From: a virus
IMG/VR virus record: IMGVR_UViG_3300048065_000133
Span: 1 to 26,703 of that record
Reading direction: 5' to 3' (one strand)
Length of the DNA: 26,703 nucleotides
The notes beneath the pieces were generated by a model, which saw only the letters and a program-made list of their open reading frames with translations, did no database searches and was not told the DNA's origin. Both the position numbers and the translations under genes were made by a program. Below, one piece after another: positions 6,937 through 15,931 of the stretch (positions within the stretch are counted from its first letter, which is position 1; the number at the start of each line of letters is the position of its first letter).

Positions 6937-7401
6937 ATGGCTACTGTATATTCCGTACAAAAAACTAAGTGGAATCAAAATGTTCCAGCCGAAGCTATTG
7001 ATACCAATGAACTTGGTGGTCGTATTCGCGTAGCACACGCTGTTTACGAAGCATCTGCATTGGCATCAGGTGACGTTATTGAGATGTTCAACATCCCTAA
7101 TGGCGCACGTCTGCTGGAAGGTTCACTTGCACATGACGCACTTGGCGGGTCAACAACATTGTCTGTAGGACACGAAGCATATACCAACTCTGCTGGTACT
7201 GCTGTGTCTGCGGCAGCCGCAGCTTACAAAGCCGCAGCCGCTTCTACATCTGCACAAAAAGTAGATGTATTAGCTACTCTGGCACTAGGCTCTGGTACAG
7301 TTGTTGACGCAAACAAGGATGGCTTGCCTGTAACAGCTACAATGGGCGGTGCTGCTGGCACTGGTACTATTGAGCTTACATTCAAGTATGTCATTGACTA
7401 A
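6937..7401 (+). CDS. Probable capsid decoration/cement protein
   Basis: 154-residue protein immediately after the capsid gene, with its own AGGAG site. It is rich in Ala, Gly, Thr and Val and looks like a beta fold: GDVIEMFNIPNGARLLEGSL (about residues 46-65), STTLSVGHEAYTNSAGTAV, an Ala/Ser loop and a final GTIELTFKYVID strand. In phages with BPP-1-type capsids a jelly-roll cement protein lies next to the capsid gene, which supports this role. No enzymatic motif is present. The identity as a structural protein is fairly sure; the exact role is inferred from position. Confidence 0.75.
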   Translation: MATVYSVQKTKWNQNVPAEAIDTNELGGRIRVAHAVYEASALASGDVIEMFNIPNGARLLEGSLAHDALGGSTTLSVGHEAYTNSAGTAVSAAAAAYKAAAASTSAQKVDVLATLALGSGTVVDANKDGLPVTATMGGAAGTGTIELTFKYVID

Positions 7402-7410
7402 TGCCAATCA

Positions 7411-7438
7411 GAGAGGGGCAGAGCAATCTGCCCTTCTC
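7411..7438 (+). terminator. Strong 12-base-pair hairpin after the capsid/decoration genes
   Basis: GAGAGGGGCAGA at 7411-7422 pairs with TCTGCCCTTCTC at 7427-7438 with one G-T wobble, closed by the GNRA-type tetraloop GCAA. No T-run follows (catcattagg), so this may be a partial terminator or an mRNA-stabilising 3' structure that raises capsid over tail expression. The next gene's AGGAG lies only six bases beyond the stem. Confidence 0.55.
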
Positions 7439-7455
7439 ATCATTAGGAGTGTGTA

Positions 7456-8052
7456 ATGCCTTCAGTTGTAGACATTTGTAACGAAGCAATGGATTTGCTA
7501 GGTGCATCTACTATTATTTCTTTAACTCAGGATTCTAAAGAAGCGCGTCTGTGTAACAGGCGTTTTGATACTGTTAGGGATAGTGTTCTAAGAAATCACA
7601 TCTGGAATATAGCTCTTACTAGAAAAGAGATCGCAGCAGATGCAGTTGCACCTGACTTTGGCTTTACACATCAATACACATTACCAACACAACCATATTG
7701 CTTGCGCGTAGTTTCTTTTTGGAACTCCGTTGTAGACAACGAAATCGCAGCATACGATAGCAATGTGATGTATAAGATTGAGGGTCGCAAGATACTTTCT
7801 AACGAGGGTACTTGCAAAATTACTTACATAGCTAGGGTTAGCGACACAGAGCTTTATGATAGCTTACTGTCCTCTACTATAGCTTATAGATTAGCGGCAG
7901 ACACAGCCTATAACATCACAGGCAGTATGTCCGTAGCTCAGAATATGCAAGGCTTATACGAAGCAAGGCTGAGAGAAGCAAAGGGTGTGGATGCTATGGA
8001 AGGTTATCCAGAGCAGCCGCAAGCTAATGAGTATATTGAAGTAAGGTTCTAA
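7456..8052 (+). CDS. Tail tubular protein A / head-tail adaptor (T7 gp11-like)
   Basis: 198-residue protein of the T7 gp11-like family, which forms a dodecameric ring beneath the portal. The N-terminal MPSVVDICNEAMDLLGASTI and DSKEARLCNRRFDTVRDSVL blocks, followed by RNHIWNIALTRKEI, are hallmark features. A beta region with YTLPTQPYCLRVVSF follows, then a C-terminal helical part with STIAYRLAADTAYNITGS. Length matches T7 gp11 (196). The nozzle gene follows after one base. Confidence 0.93.
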   Translation: MPSVVDICNEAMDLLGASTIISLTQDSKEARLCNRRFDTVRDSVLRNHIWNIALTRKEIAADAVAPDFGFTHQYTLPTQPYCLRVVSFWNSVVDNEIAAYDSNVMYKIEGRKILSNEGTCKITYIARVSDTELYDSLLSSTIAYRLAADTAYNITGSMSVAQNMQGLYEARLREAKGVDAMEGYPEQPQANEYIEVRF

Positions 8053-8053
8053 A

Positions 8054-10897
8054 ATGGCGAGAGTATCGACTATTGTAACCAACTTTCGCGCTGGTGAGCT
8101 TTCGCCAAGACTAGAAGGCCGCATTGACTTAGACAAGTACAATGAAGCCGCACAGACTTTGCAAAACATGATTGTGTTTCCACAGGGCGGTGTTACCAGA
8201 AGGCCAGGCACATTCTTTGCTGGTGCTACAAAAGGCGGTGGCAAGGTACGTTTAATTAACTTTGAGTTTAGTGATGAGCAAGCATACGTCATAGAGTTAG
8301 GCGCAGACTATATGCGCTTCTTTAAAGATGGTGGCTTGCTGACTGAAGCTCCTGTGACAATTACAAACATTACTCAGTCTGACCCAGCAGTAGTTACCGC
8401 AGCAGGGCATGACTTTGTTGATGGTGATAGAGTGTTTATATCTAGCGTTTCTGGGATGACGCAAATAAACAATTTAGAATACCACGTCATAGCATATTAC
8501 GATTTAACATTTACGGCTCAATCTTTATTTACTGTAGGTGAAACTATAAGGGGAAGCACATCTGGTGCTACAGCCACAGTAATATCAAACGATGGCACAA
8601 CAGCTACAATAGAAATACTTAATGGAACATTTGATGCTGGTGGGGAAACCGTTACAGGTTTAACATCTGGCAATGTTAGAGCGTCTACTGGCGCGGCTGT
8701 GTTAAGCGATGAATTTGCTTTAGAAAATCCTTTTTCAATAGACTCTACAGGTTATGATGCGTATGTGTCTGGCGGTTCTGTTGGCAAGATTGTTGAGGTC
8801 ACAACAAGTTACAATGTCACAGAAATATTCGAGTTAAACTATGCTCAGTCTGCGGATGTTTTGTATTTGGCACATAAAGACCATGCACCAGCAAAACTCA
8901 CAAGAACTACAGCTACTTCATTTACATTAGAAGATGTGCCTTTTACAGATGGCCCGTACCTAGATGAAAACATAGAAACTACTACTTTGTTTGTGACTGC
9001 AAACACTGGCACTATGCACGTTGTTGCTTCTGCTGCATTGTTTGACGATACGCCTAGCGGTTCTCTTGATATTGGTAGGTATATACGTTTTAGAGAAGTT
9101 CTTGAAATAGAGCATGATGAATGGGCGGCATCAACAAGTTATAGCAACAATGCCACAATAAGATTTAATGGTCATGTCTATAAACAAGTCACAGGTTCTA
9201 CACAAACATCAGGCAATACTCCACCAGTACATACAGAGGGTACTGAGACATACGGTTCTATTGATTGGCAGTATGAGCATGATGATACAGGTTACGTTAA
9301 AATTCTTGCTCTTAATAACGACATTGGAATATCGAGCAAGTCTGGCACATATACTCTAGGCGAAACTATAACTGGTGGCACATCAGGTGCTACAGGCGAG
9401 TATGTCTATGATGATGGAACTACAATGTTTGTCACAGATGTCACTGGCATTTTTCAGTCTGGTGAAACTTTAACTGGCGGCACATCTGGTGCTACATCTA
9501 CCTCTACAAGCGGCAATGTGTTTTCTACTAGGTCTGTAAAGGCGGAAGTTCAAGAAGATGATGGGCAGATATCCGTACTTCCAGATCATATAATAGGTTC
9601 AGCTAATCCAACAAAGCGTTGGTCTTTGGGAGCATTTGGTGGCGATCAGGGGTATCCAAGAGCTGTAGCTTTCTATGAGCAAAGATTGTATTTTGCTGGC
9701 ACTACAGGACAGTCGCAAACAATTTTTGGTTCTGTGTCTGCTGACTTTGAGAACCATACCCCAGGCACTAACGATGATGATGCACTGAACTTCACCATAG
9801 CGTCTGACAAAGTGAACGTAATTAAGCATATATTACCAGCACGTTTCTTACAGATACTTACAACAAGTGCAGAGTTTACGCTGTCTGGTGGTACTGGCTC
9901 ACAACCTGTCACGCCAACGAATGTAAACATCTTGCGTGAAACTACCTTTGGCACATCTGATGTAAGGCCATTAAGAGCAGGGAACAGCACTATCCTTATC
10001 CAGAAAGGTCAGGAGAAGGTTAAAGAAATTACTTTTGACTTGGATACAGATGGCTTGCTAGGCATCGATCTATCTATTCTTGCAGACCATATTACTAGAA
10101 ACGGTGTTAGCGATATGGTTTGGCAACAAGAGCCAGAACTTATCCTATGGTTTGTGCATACAGATGGGCGTTTGATTGGACTGACTTATGACCGCGCTAA
10201 CAACGCTGTAGGGTGGCATACCCACCCATTAGGGGGGTCTGGTACAGTAGAGAGCATAACAAGCATCCCTGAAGGCTCTGAGGACACTGTGTATGTATCT
10301 GTAAAGCGCGTTATTAATGGTGCTACTGTCAGGCACATAGAATACATGAAGCGCATATATTTTGGCGATGATGTGGAGGATGCTTATTATGTTGATGGTG
10401 GCCTGACTTATGATGGCTCTGCCACAACCACTATTAGCAGTATAAATCATTTAGAGGGCGAGACTGTATCTATCTTAGCTGATGGAGCTTCACACGCTGA
10501 CAAAACAGTTACAGATGGCAAGATAACCCTAGATAGAAGCGCGTCTAAAGTTCATCTAGGCTACAACTACACATCTTTAGTGCAAACTTTGCGTTTGGAA
10601 GCTGGCGCAGATGATGGCATAGCGCAAGGCAAGATAAAGCGTATTCATGGTGCTACAGTGCGTTTCTTGGATACAGTGGGTGCAGAGGTTGGCACAGACA
10701 CCACAAACCTTGACCGCATACCATTTAGAAGCAGTGCAAATCCAATGAACCAAGCGTTAAGTTTATTTACTGGCGATAAGGAAATATCTTTTCCGTCAGG
10801 CTATGACAATGATTCAAAAGTAATGGTTAGGCAAAACCAGCCATTGCCAATGACTATCTTGGCTATAATGAGAAGGTCTAATACATTCGATGCCTAA
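8054..10897 (+). CDS. Tail tubular protein B / nozzle (T7 gp12-like) with repeat inserts
   Basis: 947-residue nozzle protein that would form the tail tube end below the adaptor. The N-terminus has ITNFRAGELSPRLEGR-like sequence (TNFRAGELSPRLEGRIDLDK at about residues 9-28) and FPQGGVTRRPGTFF, both diagnostic. It is longer than T7 gp12 (794). Extra length includes two paired beta modules of the pattern G-E-T-x-x-G-x-T-S-G, starting near residues 162 and 197, then 436 and 470. The C-terminal half retains the usual LYFAGT, FGTSDVRPL, QEKVKEITFD and WHTHPLGG blocks. It overlaps the following gene by 8 bases. Confidence 0.93.
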   Translation: MARVSTIVTNFRAGELSPRLEGRIDLDKYNEAAQTLQNMIVFPQGGVTRRPGTFFAGATKGGGKVRLINFEFSDEQAYVIELGADYMRFFKDGGLLTEAPVTITNITQSDPAVVTAAGHDFVDGDRVFISSVSGMTQINNLEYHVIAYYDLTFTAQSLFTVGETIRGSTSGATATVISNDGTTATIEILNGTFDAGGETVTGLTSGNVRASTGAAVLSDEFALENPFSIDSTGYDAYVSGGSVGKIVEVTTSYNVTEIFELNYAQSADVLYLAHKDHAPAKLTRTTATSFTLEDVPFTDGPYLDENIETTTLFVTANTGTMHVVASAALFDDTPSGSLDIGRYIRFREVLEIEHDEWAASTSYSNNATIRFNGHVYKQVTGSTQTSGNTPPVHTEGTETYGSIDWQYEHDDTGYVKILALNNDIGISSKSGTYTLGETITGGTSGATGEYVYDDGTTMFVTDVTGIFQSGETLTGGTSGATSTSTSGNVFSTRSVKAEVQEDDGQISVLPDHIIGSANPTKRWSLGAFGGDQGYPRAVAFYEQRLYFAGTTGQSQTIFGSVSADFENHTPGTNDDDALNFTIASDKVNVIKHILPARFLQILTTSAEFTLSGGTGSQPVTPTNVNILRETTFGTSDVRPLRAGNSTILIQKGQEKVKEITFDLDTDGLLGIDLSILADHITRNGVSDMVWQQEPELILWFVHTDGRLIGLTYDRANNAVGWHTHPLGGSGTVESITSIPEGSEDTVYVSVKRVINGATVRHIEYMKRIYFGDDVEDAYYVDGGLTYDGSATTTISSINHLEGETVSILADGASHADKTVTDGKITLDRSASKVHLGYNYTSLVQTLRLEAGADDGIAQGKIKRIHGATVRFLDTVGAEVGTDTTNLDRIPFRSSANPMNQALSLFTGDKEISFPSGYDNDSKVMVRQNQPLPMTILAIMRRSNTFDA
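8528..8680 (+). repeat. First pair of GET-TSG modules in the nozzle gene
   Basis: Encodes two copies, 35 residues apart, of a module with GET..G.TSG (residues 162 and 197). The DNA word ACATCTGGTGCTACA (near 8558-8572) recurs in the second pair. Confidence 0.75.
9350..9510 (+). repeat. Second pair of GET-TSG modules in the nozzle gene
   Basis: Encodes two further copies, 34 residues apart (GET at residues 436 and 470), with near-identical DNA around GGCACATCAGGTGCTACA and GGCACATCTGGTGCTACA. The pattern points to duplication of a beta-hairpin unit in tandem pairs. Confidence 0.75.
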
Positions 10898-11312
10898 CAT
10901 CATACCTTTTAAAAAAGAACATTTAGACAAGATAAACCTTATGTTTGAGATGACTAGAAGCGGCAAGGATGCGCTGGGGTCTTATGACGGGGTTATAGGC
11001 TATACGGGAATGGAAGATGGCGCAGTGCTGGCTACAGGCGGTGTGCATCCAATGTGGGAAGGCGTAGGCGAGGCGTGGCTATTAGTAGGAAAAGAAGGCT
11101 ACGACAAACCAAAAACTGTAGCAAAGTGGACTGACTATTTGTTTCAGATCTTACAAGAGGAGCATAAATTGTTTCGTATTCAGGCAAGTGTATCTGCATT
11201 AGACCTCACGGCTAATAGATATGCACAGTGGCTTGGATTTGAAAAAGAGGGTATTATGCGTAAGTATGGGCCAGATGGCACAGATTATATTCGGTATGCG
11301 AGGGTAATGTAA
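10890..11312 (+). CDS. Internal virion protein A-like (T7 gp13-like, GNAT-related fold)
   Basis: 140-residue protein with the layout of a small GNAT-fold protein. It has an N-terminal strand-helix (IIPFKKEHLDKINLMFEM), central strands (AVLATGGVHPMWEGVGEAWL) and a C-terminal part with RYAQWLGFEKEGIMRKYG (about residues 115-132). The canonical acetyl-CoA loop (R/Q-x-x-G-x-G/A) is not evident, so it may be catalytically inactive. T7 gp13, an acetyltransferase-like protein needed in virion morphogenesis, lies at the same place between nozzle and gp14. It overlaps both neighbours (8 bases and 1 base). Confidence 0.75.
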   Translation: MPNIIPFKKEHLDKINLMFEMTRSGKDALGSYDGVIGYTGMEDGAVLATGGVHPMWEGVGEAWLLVGKEGYDKPKTVAKWTDYLFQILQEEHKLFRIQASVSALDLTANRYAQWLGFEKEGIMRKYGPDGTDYIRYARVM

Positions 11313-11767
11313 TGGAGCCAAGTACAGCAGCAGCAGGGGCAGCCGTAGTTGGCGGCATCATGGGCTATAAGGGCAACATGGCTGCGGCTAAGAACGCGCA
11401 AGCTGTAGCTGATTATAACGCTGAAGTTGCTGAGAATGAGGCTGTATTACTTGCTAGAGCAAAGCGCGATCAAGAAGAAGGCCTACGCAAACAATCTGAT
11501 AGATTAGAAGGCGCACAAAGAGCCGCTATATCAAAATCTGGGGTGCAAATAAAAGGCAGCGCATTACAAACTTTGGCAGACACTTATTTTAATACAGAAA
11601 TGGATGCCGCTATGATTCAGTATGCTGGTGATGTAGAGCAAGTGCAAAAGCAATCAGAGGCAGCACTAACAAGAGCAGAAGGTGGAGCAAGAGCAAGTTC
11701 TCTGAAGTATGCCGCGTATGGCTCATTGCTAACTGGCGCACAACAAGCCGCAACTATAAAATCGTAG
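11312..11767 (+). CDS. Internal virion protein B-like (T7 gp14-like)
   Basis: 151-residue protein equivalent in position and style to T7 gp14, which leaves the capsid and forms a pore in the outer membrane during DNA entry. A hydrophobic, small-residue segment at residues 5-19 (TAAAGAAVVGGIMGY) could insert in membrane. A long Ala/Glu/Gln helix region follows. SGVQIKGSALQTLAD at 76-90 is the conserved gp14-type turn. The C-terminus is Ala/Ser-rich. Its ATG shares a base with the previous TAA. Confidence 0.85.
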   Translation: MEPSTAAAGAAVVGGIMGYKGNMAAAKNAQAVADYNAEVAENEAVLLARAKRDQEEGLRKQSDRLEGAQRAAISKSGVQIKGSALQTLADTYFNTEMDAAMIQYAGDVEQVQKQSEAALTRAEGGARASSLKYAAYGSLLTGAQQAATIKS

Positions 11768-11775
11768 GTGATTAA

Positions 11776-14298
11776 ATGCCAAAGATACCCTTATACAATC
11801 AAGGACAAGGTGCAACAGTAGAGACTGCGGCTGGCGCATTGTCACCTAAAGCAAGCGTAGGGGCATTTACCGCACCTGGACAAGCACAGGCAGCATTTGC
11901 ACAAAAGGCTGGTCAGGTTGCTTTTGAGTTCGGCATGAGAGAAAAGCAACGCCAAACTGAAACGATAAAAAGAGAAAGAGAAAGCCTAGCTAGGGAAACT
12001 TCGGCAGAGCATTTGCGTAATGACAAGTCAACTTCAGCAGAAGAAGCAAAGGCAAACTTTGCTAAATTTAGCCAAAATCAATTAAATCAAATAGAAGGGC
12101 TAAACCTTACTAGAAGTCAAAAGCAAGAAATTAGAAACAGTGTATCAAGAGTTTTTGCCGTACAAAGCGTACAAGGGCAAAACAACGGATACCTTAGAGG
12201 CGAACAGAAAGCTGGGGAAAGTTACGCCAAAACTATAGAAGATAGCATCGAAGCTTTAAGAGCGTTGCCGCCAGACAGTCAACAAGCAATGCTTCTGATG
12301 TCGCAGATAGATTCTACTATTGATGAAGCAACAGCCTCAGACAGACTTGGGTTCTTGCCAGAAGGAAGAAAAACAAAAGATCAAATTCGCGGAATTATTC
12401 AAACAGACCGTACCACTGTTCTAACTCAAGACCCTCAGTCCACCATAGAGCAGTTAGAGGCTGAAAGAGCTAGAGTATCTAAGTCTTTCGCTGACGGTCA
12501 GATTGATGGAGTAGCAGCTAGACAAAATGAATCTTTGCTAGATACAGAGATTAAAACTAGAAAAAATCTTGAAAAGTCTTTGGGTACAGACGCAGAAAAT
12601 GAAGCGTTTGAAGCCGCCAAAACATATCAGTATGACACCATTATAAAGGGTTCGCCTACTTTAGCGAAATTAGATGCGGTTATAGAGCAGATAGATAATG
12701 AATCTGGTGTTTATGAAGGCATTAATATTGATCAAAAAAAATACTTGAGAAACGAAGCAGAACAAGCAAGAGACAACTTGATTACAGCAGGTAATTTTGA
12801 TGCTCAACAAAATTTAGATGCTGGGTTAATAGCCGTAGCGCAGGGTGCAGAACCTACTTTAGCGAAAAAAGCAATCAAACATTATTATGACACAGGACAA
12901 GATGATAAGGCAGAACAAGCAGCAATATTGGTTAATGCAGCTTTTGGTGCGTCATCAGAATTTACAAGCAATGTTTTTTCTACTCCAAGTCAAGTTAATG
13001 CGTCTCTGGCTTTGGCTAAAGAAGAATTAAATGAAGCAATAGAATCCCAAGATGCGGCAAGAATTAAAAGTGCTAACAAAAAAATAGAATTGCTTGATAA
13101 CCTGTATGAGAATAGAGGCAAGGCAATTACGCAAGATCCTTATGGTTATGTTGCGTCAGAACTTCAAAAGCAGGGCATTGACATACAAAGCATGAGTGCT
13201 TCTGAACGAGCCTCTAAGATGTTGGCTTATCAAAAGAAGATGGGTGTGTCTAATGTCGATATACAGCTAATTAGCGCAGCAGAAGCGGCTCAGATAAAAG
13301 AGCAATATGATGCTACGGATGCCTCAGAAAAAGGTGCTTATCTTGAGTCTTTGTTTAGTCAGTATGACCCTGCAATGCAACGTGGAGTAATGCGTAACTT
13401 GCGGCAGTCTGGGTTTACTACGATTGATATGCTGATAGCCTCAGACAAATCAAGCCCTAAGAATGTGCTGTTAAATGAAGCGCAAGCATTTAAGCAAGAG
13501 GACTTAAACAAAGTTTTAAAGCCAGCACAAAGAGAAGAAATAAGTAATTTGCTTCGTCAAAAGATGATGCCATTTACTCAAAGTATAGCTGGTGGCGTAG
13601 GCGGCAATTATTTTGATAGAGGTGCTGGGGGCGGAAGGCTTGCCTTTACTTTTGAGGTTGAGCAATCGCTAATAAAGGTAGCGCAACTAGAGGTTTATAG
13701 GGGCAAAAGTTTAGAAGATGCCGTAGAATCCGCTTTTCAAGTTATTGGCAGAAGATACGATTTCAACGATGTAAACAACAAAAGTATTCGCATCCCTAAA
13801 TCAACAACCTTAGACCCTAGTTCTATAACAAGCTATTTAAAGTCTAAGATTGCGGATACTGAATATCTGCGGTCTATTGTAAAATCACCAACAGAAAGAG
13901 GCCAAACAGAAGAAACCAGCAGGGTTCTTTATACTAGCAGAATAGCTGATGATGGTGGTTGGAGAACGCTAGACGATGATTCTGGGGTTTACATGATTGA
14001 CGGTGACGGTAACTTTGTCATGCAAGAGGTGATAGAGTTTGATGCTGATGATAATGAAATTAAAAAAGAAGTGCCGATTATCATTAAGTTCTCAGAAATA
14101 TCTGGTGCAGTTGAGCAAGATGAAAAGACACGGGTTGAGACACTGCTTCAAACACCTGGCGGTAAAGGTAAACTTCTTCTTGAGGAGCAAGGCTTTGGGC
14201 CAGCAGAAACTATCCCATCATTTGTAGCCCCACCACAAACAGGTTCGCTGCAAAGGTCTATGGACTTGGCAAAGGAAAGGCGTGGCAAGGATGGTTGA
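11776..14298 (+). CDS. Internal virion protein C-like (T7 gp15-like)
   Basis: 840-residue, mostly helical, charged protein in the place of T7 gp15, a core protein that forms the periplasmic part of the DNA-ejection channel (T7 gp15 is 747 residues). The N-terminal 60 residues are Ala/Gln/Gly-rich and contain FEFGMREKQRQTETIKRERE (near residues 53-72). Long Glu/Lys/Gln helices follow, with TPR-like stretches. No lysozyme or transglycosylase motif is visible. AGGTGA lies five bases upstream of the start. The end overlaps the next gene by 8 bases if that gene starts at its ATG, or by 17 if it starts at GTG. Confidence 0.83.
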   Translation: MPKIPLYNQGQGATVETAAGALSPKASVGAFTAPGQAQAAFAQKAGQVAFEFGMREKQRQTETIKRERESLARETSAEHLRNDKSTSAEEAKANFAKFSQNQLNQIEGLNLTRSQKQEIRNSVSRVFAVQSVQGQNNGYLRGEQKAGESYAKTIEDSIEALRALPPDSQQAMLLMSQIDSTIDEATASDRLGFLPEGRKTKDQIRGIIQTDRTTVLTQDPQSTIEQLEAERARVSKSFADGQIDGVAARQNESLLDTEIKTRKNLEKSLGTDAENEAFEAAKTYQYDTIIKGSPTLAKLDAVIEQIDNESGVYEGINIDQKKYLRNEAEQARDNLITAGNFDAQQNLDAGLIAVAQGAEPTLAKKAIKHYYDTGQDDKAEQAAILVNAAFGASSEFTSNVFSTPSQVNASLALAKEELNEAIESQDAARIKSANKKIELLDNLYENRGKAITQDPYGYVASELQKQGIDIQSMSASERASKMLAYQKKMGVSNVDIQLISAAEAAQIKEQYDATDASEKGAYLESLFSQYDPAMQRGVMRNLRQSGFTTIDMLIASDKSSPKNVLLNEAQAFKQEDLNKVLKPAQREEISNLLRQKMMPFTQSIAGGVGGNYFDRGAGGGRLAFTFEVEQSLIKVAQLEVYRGKSLEDAVESAFQVIGRRYDFNDVNNKSIRIPKSTTLDPSSITSYLKSKIADTEYLRSIVKSPTERGQTEETSRVLYTSRIADDGGWRTLDDDSGVYMIDGDGNFVMQEVIEFDADDNEIKKEVPIIIKFSEISGAVEQDEKTRVETLLQTPGGKGKLLLEEQGFGPAETIPSFVAPPQTGSLQRSMDLAKERRGKDG

Positions 14299-15931
14299 CC
14301 TTTTTATTCCAGAACAAGAAGATGATGCAGTTCTGCGTAAGAACTTCTTTAACTACGATAAAGTAGGCACATTAGATGTTCTGGGAGCAACCTTACAAGA
14401 AACTATCTACTACAACCCTGCGTCTGCGTTAAGTAGAATGGGTGAGCAGTATATGTTTAAGGATGAAGGGCAAATTCTTTCTAGCGATGAGTACAAGGAA
14501 AGCGAGTTCTTCAGAGAGGGTATAGAGGTTGGCGATGAAGGTATATCAACTGGCGAGGCTAATATACTTGCCAAGAGGTATGATGAGCGTGGAAAATTCC
14601 AAAGCGTATTAAGGCGGTCAAAAGGCGGCATAGGTCTGGGTGCTATGCAGTTTGGTACAGCTTTAGTAGGTAGTATGCTAGATCCTCTTAACATTGGCAG
14701 TGCGTTTGTTCCTGTCGTTAGAGAGGCAAGGATTGCTGGCCTTACTGCTAGGTTCGGCAAATCAGGTGGTAGGTTCTTGGCTGGGGCTGTAGATGGCGCG
14801 GCTCTTGCTGTACCTTTAGAAGTTCCTATTAATATTGCGGCACGAATGGAGCAAGACCAAGACTACACCATAATGGACAGCCTTCTTAATGTAACTATAG
14901 GCGGTGTGCTGGGCGGTGGTTTTCATGTTGCTGGTGGCAAAATAGGCGATGCAATCAAAAGGACAACGCCAGAAACAAGAGAGCAAGCCTTGAGAACTTC
15001 TGTGGGTCAGTTGGTTCAAAACGGCAAAGTAGAAATCAAGCCTATATTTGATGTTGATAGAAAAATTGGGCCATACGTTGCATCTGAAAAAGAAGGTCTT
15101 TTTAGAGCGTTAAAAGCAGAGCCAGTGGAAACACAGGCAGAAGTGCCAGCATCACTAGAACCTTTAAGGAACAGGCCTAAAAGCCTGACAGAATTTATAA
15201 AAGAAAATGGCGGCATAGATTCTAACGATAGATTTGCTGGTGACTTTTCTATATTCATGGGCAACGAAGCTGGTGACTTGGTTAAGTCTGGCGGTAAATC
15301 GGCAGAAGAAATGGCAAAACTTGCCGATGAGGCAGGGTACTTTTCAGCCAAGATAGATGATGCTCAAAAGGCTAGCACAGTCGATGAGTTGCTTTCTTTA
15401 ACGGAGCGTGACTTCTTAGAAGGCAAAACAATATACAGTGGCACAGATCCAGAAGTAGCTAAGTATAGAGAGGCTGTGGACTTATTTGAACGTGCTGAAC
15501 GTCAGGGTGTAGACGTAGCTGGCAAAACAGATGCACAGCTATTTGATGAACTGCAAAGAGCAGAGGCATCTGGTGATGCTGTTTCTACACAAGCTAAGTC
15601 ACAATCAGGTTTGACACCCCAACAGTTTGATCAAACAAGAGAAACAATCGAAGCTAGGCAAAATGACATAGGTGAACTTGAGCCTATGAGAGCAGAGGCA
15701 GAGGGCATGGAAGCAGAAGCAAATGCCGCAAGAGATCCAGACGTTGCCTTTGTAGACCAAGACAATGCTGAATTAGAAGCAGAGATAGAGCAGTTTGACG
15801 ATATAGGTTTGGTTTCAGAAAAAGATAAAGCAGAACTTGCCGCACTTAAAGAGTTACAGGAAAAGTCTGATAAGGCATATCCATCTGTAACAAAGCAAGC
15901 TGGTATTTGTATGCTGGGGGCAATTCAATGA
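14291..15931 (+). CDS. Internal virion protein D, N-terminal part (T7 gp16-like, first of two genes)
   Basis: 546-residue protein with gp16-type blocks: SMLDPLNIGSAFVPVV starting near residue 127, a Gly/Ala hydrophobic section, DYTIMDSLLN near 191, and a Gly-rich VTIGGVLGGGFHVAGG. The remaining part is acidic and helical. An N-terminal transglycosylase domain like that of T7 gp16 is absent. I took the ATG at 14291; a GTG at 14282 (three codons earlier) has a better-spaced AAAGG and is a real alternative. Its stop overlaps the next ATG as ATGA. Together the two genes code for about 1,395 residues, close to a single T7 gp16 (1,318). Confidence 0.75.
   Translation: MVDLFIPEQEDDAVLRKNFFNYDKVGTLDVLGATLQETIYYNPASALSRMGEQYMFKDEGQILSSDEYKESEFFREGIEVGDEGISTGEANILAKRYDERGKFQSVLRRSKGGIGLGAMQFGTALVGSMLDPLNIGSAFVPVVREARIAGLTARFGKSGGRFLAGAVDGAALAVPLEVPINIAARMEQDQDYTIMDSLLNVTIGGVLGGGFHVAGGKIGDAIKRTTPETREQALRTSVGQLVQNGKVEIKPIFDVDRKIGPYVASEKEGLFRALKAEPVETQAEVPASLEPLRNRPKSLTEFIKENGGIDSNDRFAGDFSIFMGNEAGDLVKSGGKSAEEMAKLADEAGYFSAKIDDAQKASTVDELLSLTERDFLEGKTIYSGTDPEVAKYREAVDLFERAERQGVDVAGKTDAQLFDELQRAEASGDAVSTQAKSQSGLTPQQFDQTRETIEARQNDIGELEPMRAEAEGMEAEANAARDPDVAFVDQDNAELEAEIEQFDDIGLVSEKDKAELAALKELQEKSDKAYPSVTKQAGICMLGAIQ

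Noticed and set aside
9599-9990. Minus-strand open frames inside the nozzle gene
   Set aside because: They lie opposite a well-supported gene, show no family patterns and have no ribosome sites; they reflect codon bias of the plus strand.
14282-15931. Frameshift between the two gp16-like genes as a sequencing error
   Set aside because: The junction is a clean ATGA with a suitable ribosome site and both products have natural ends; a true split is the simpler reading.
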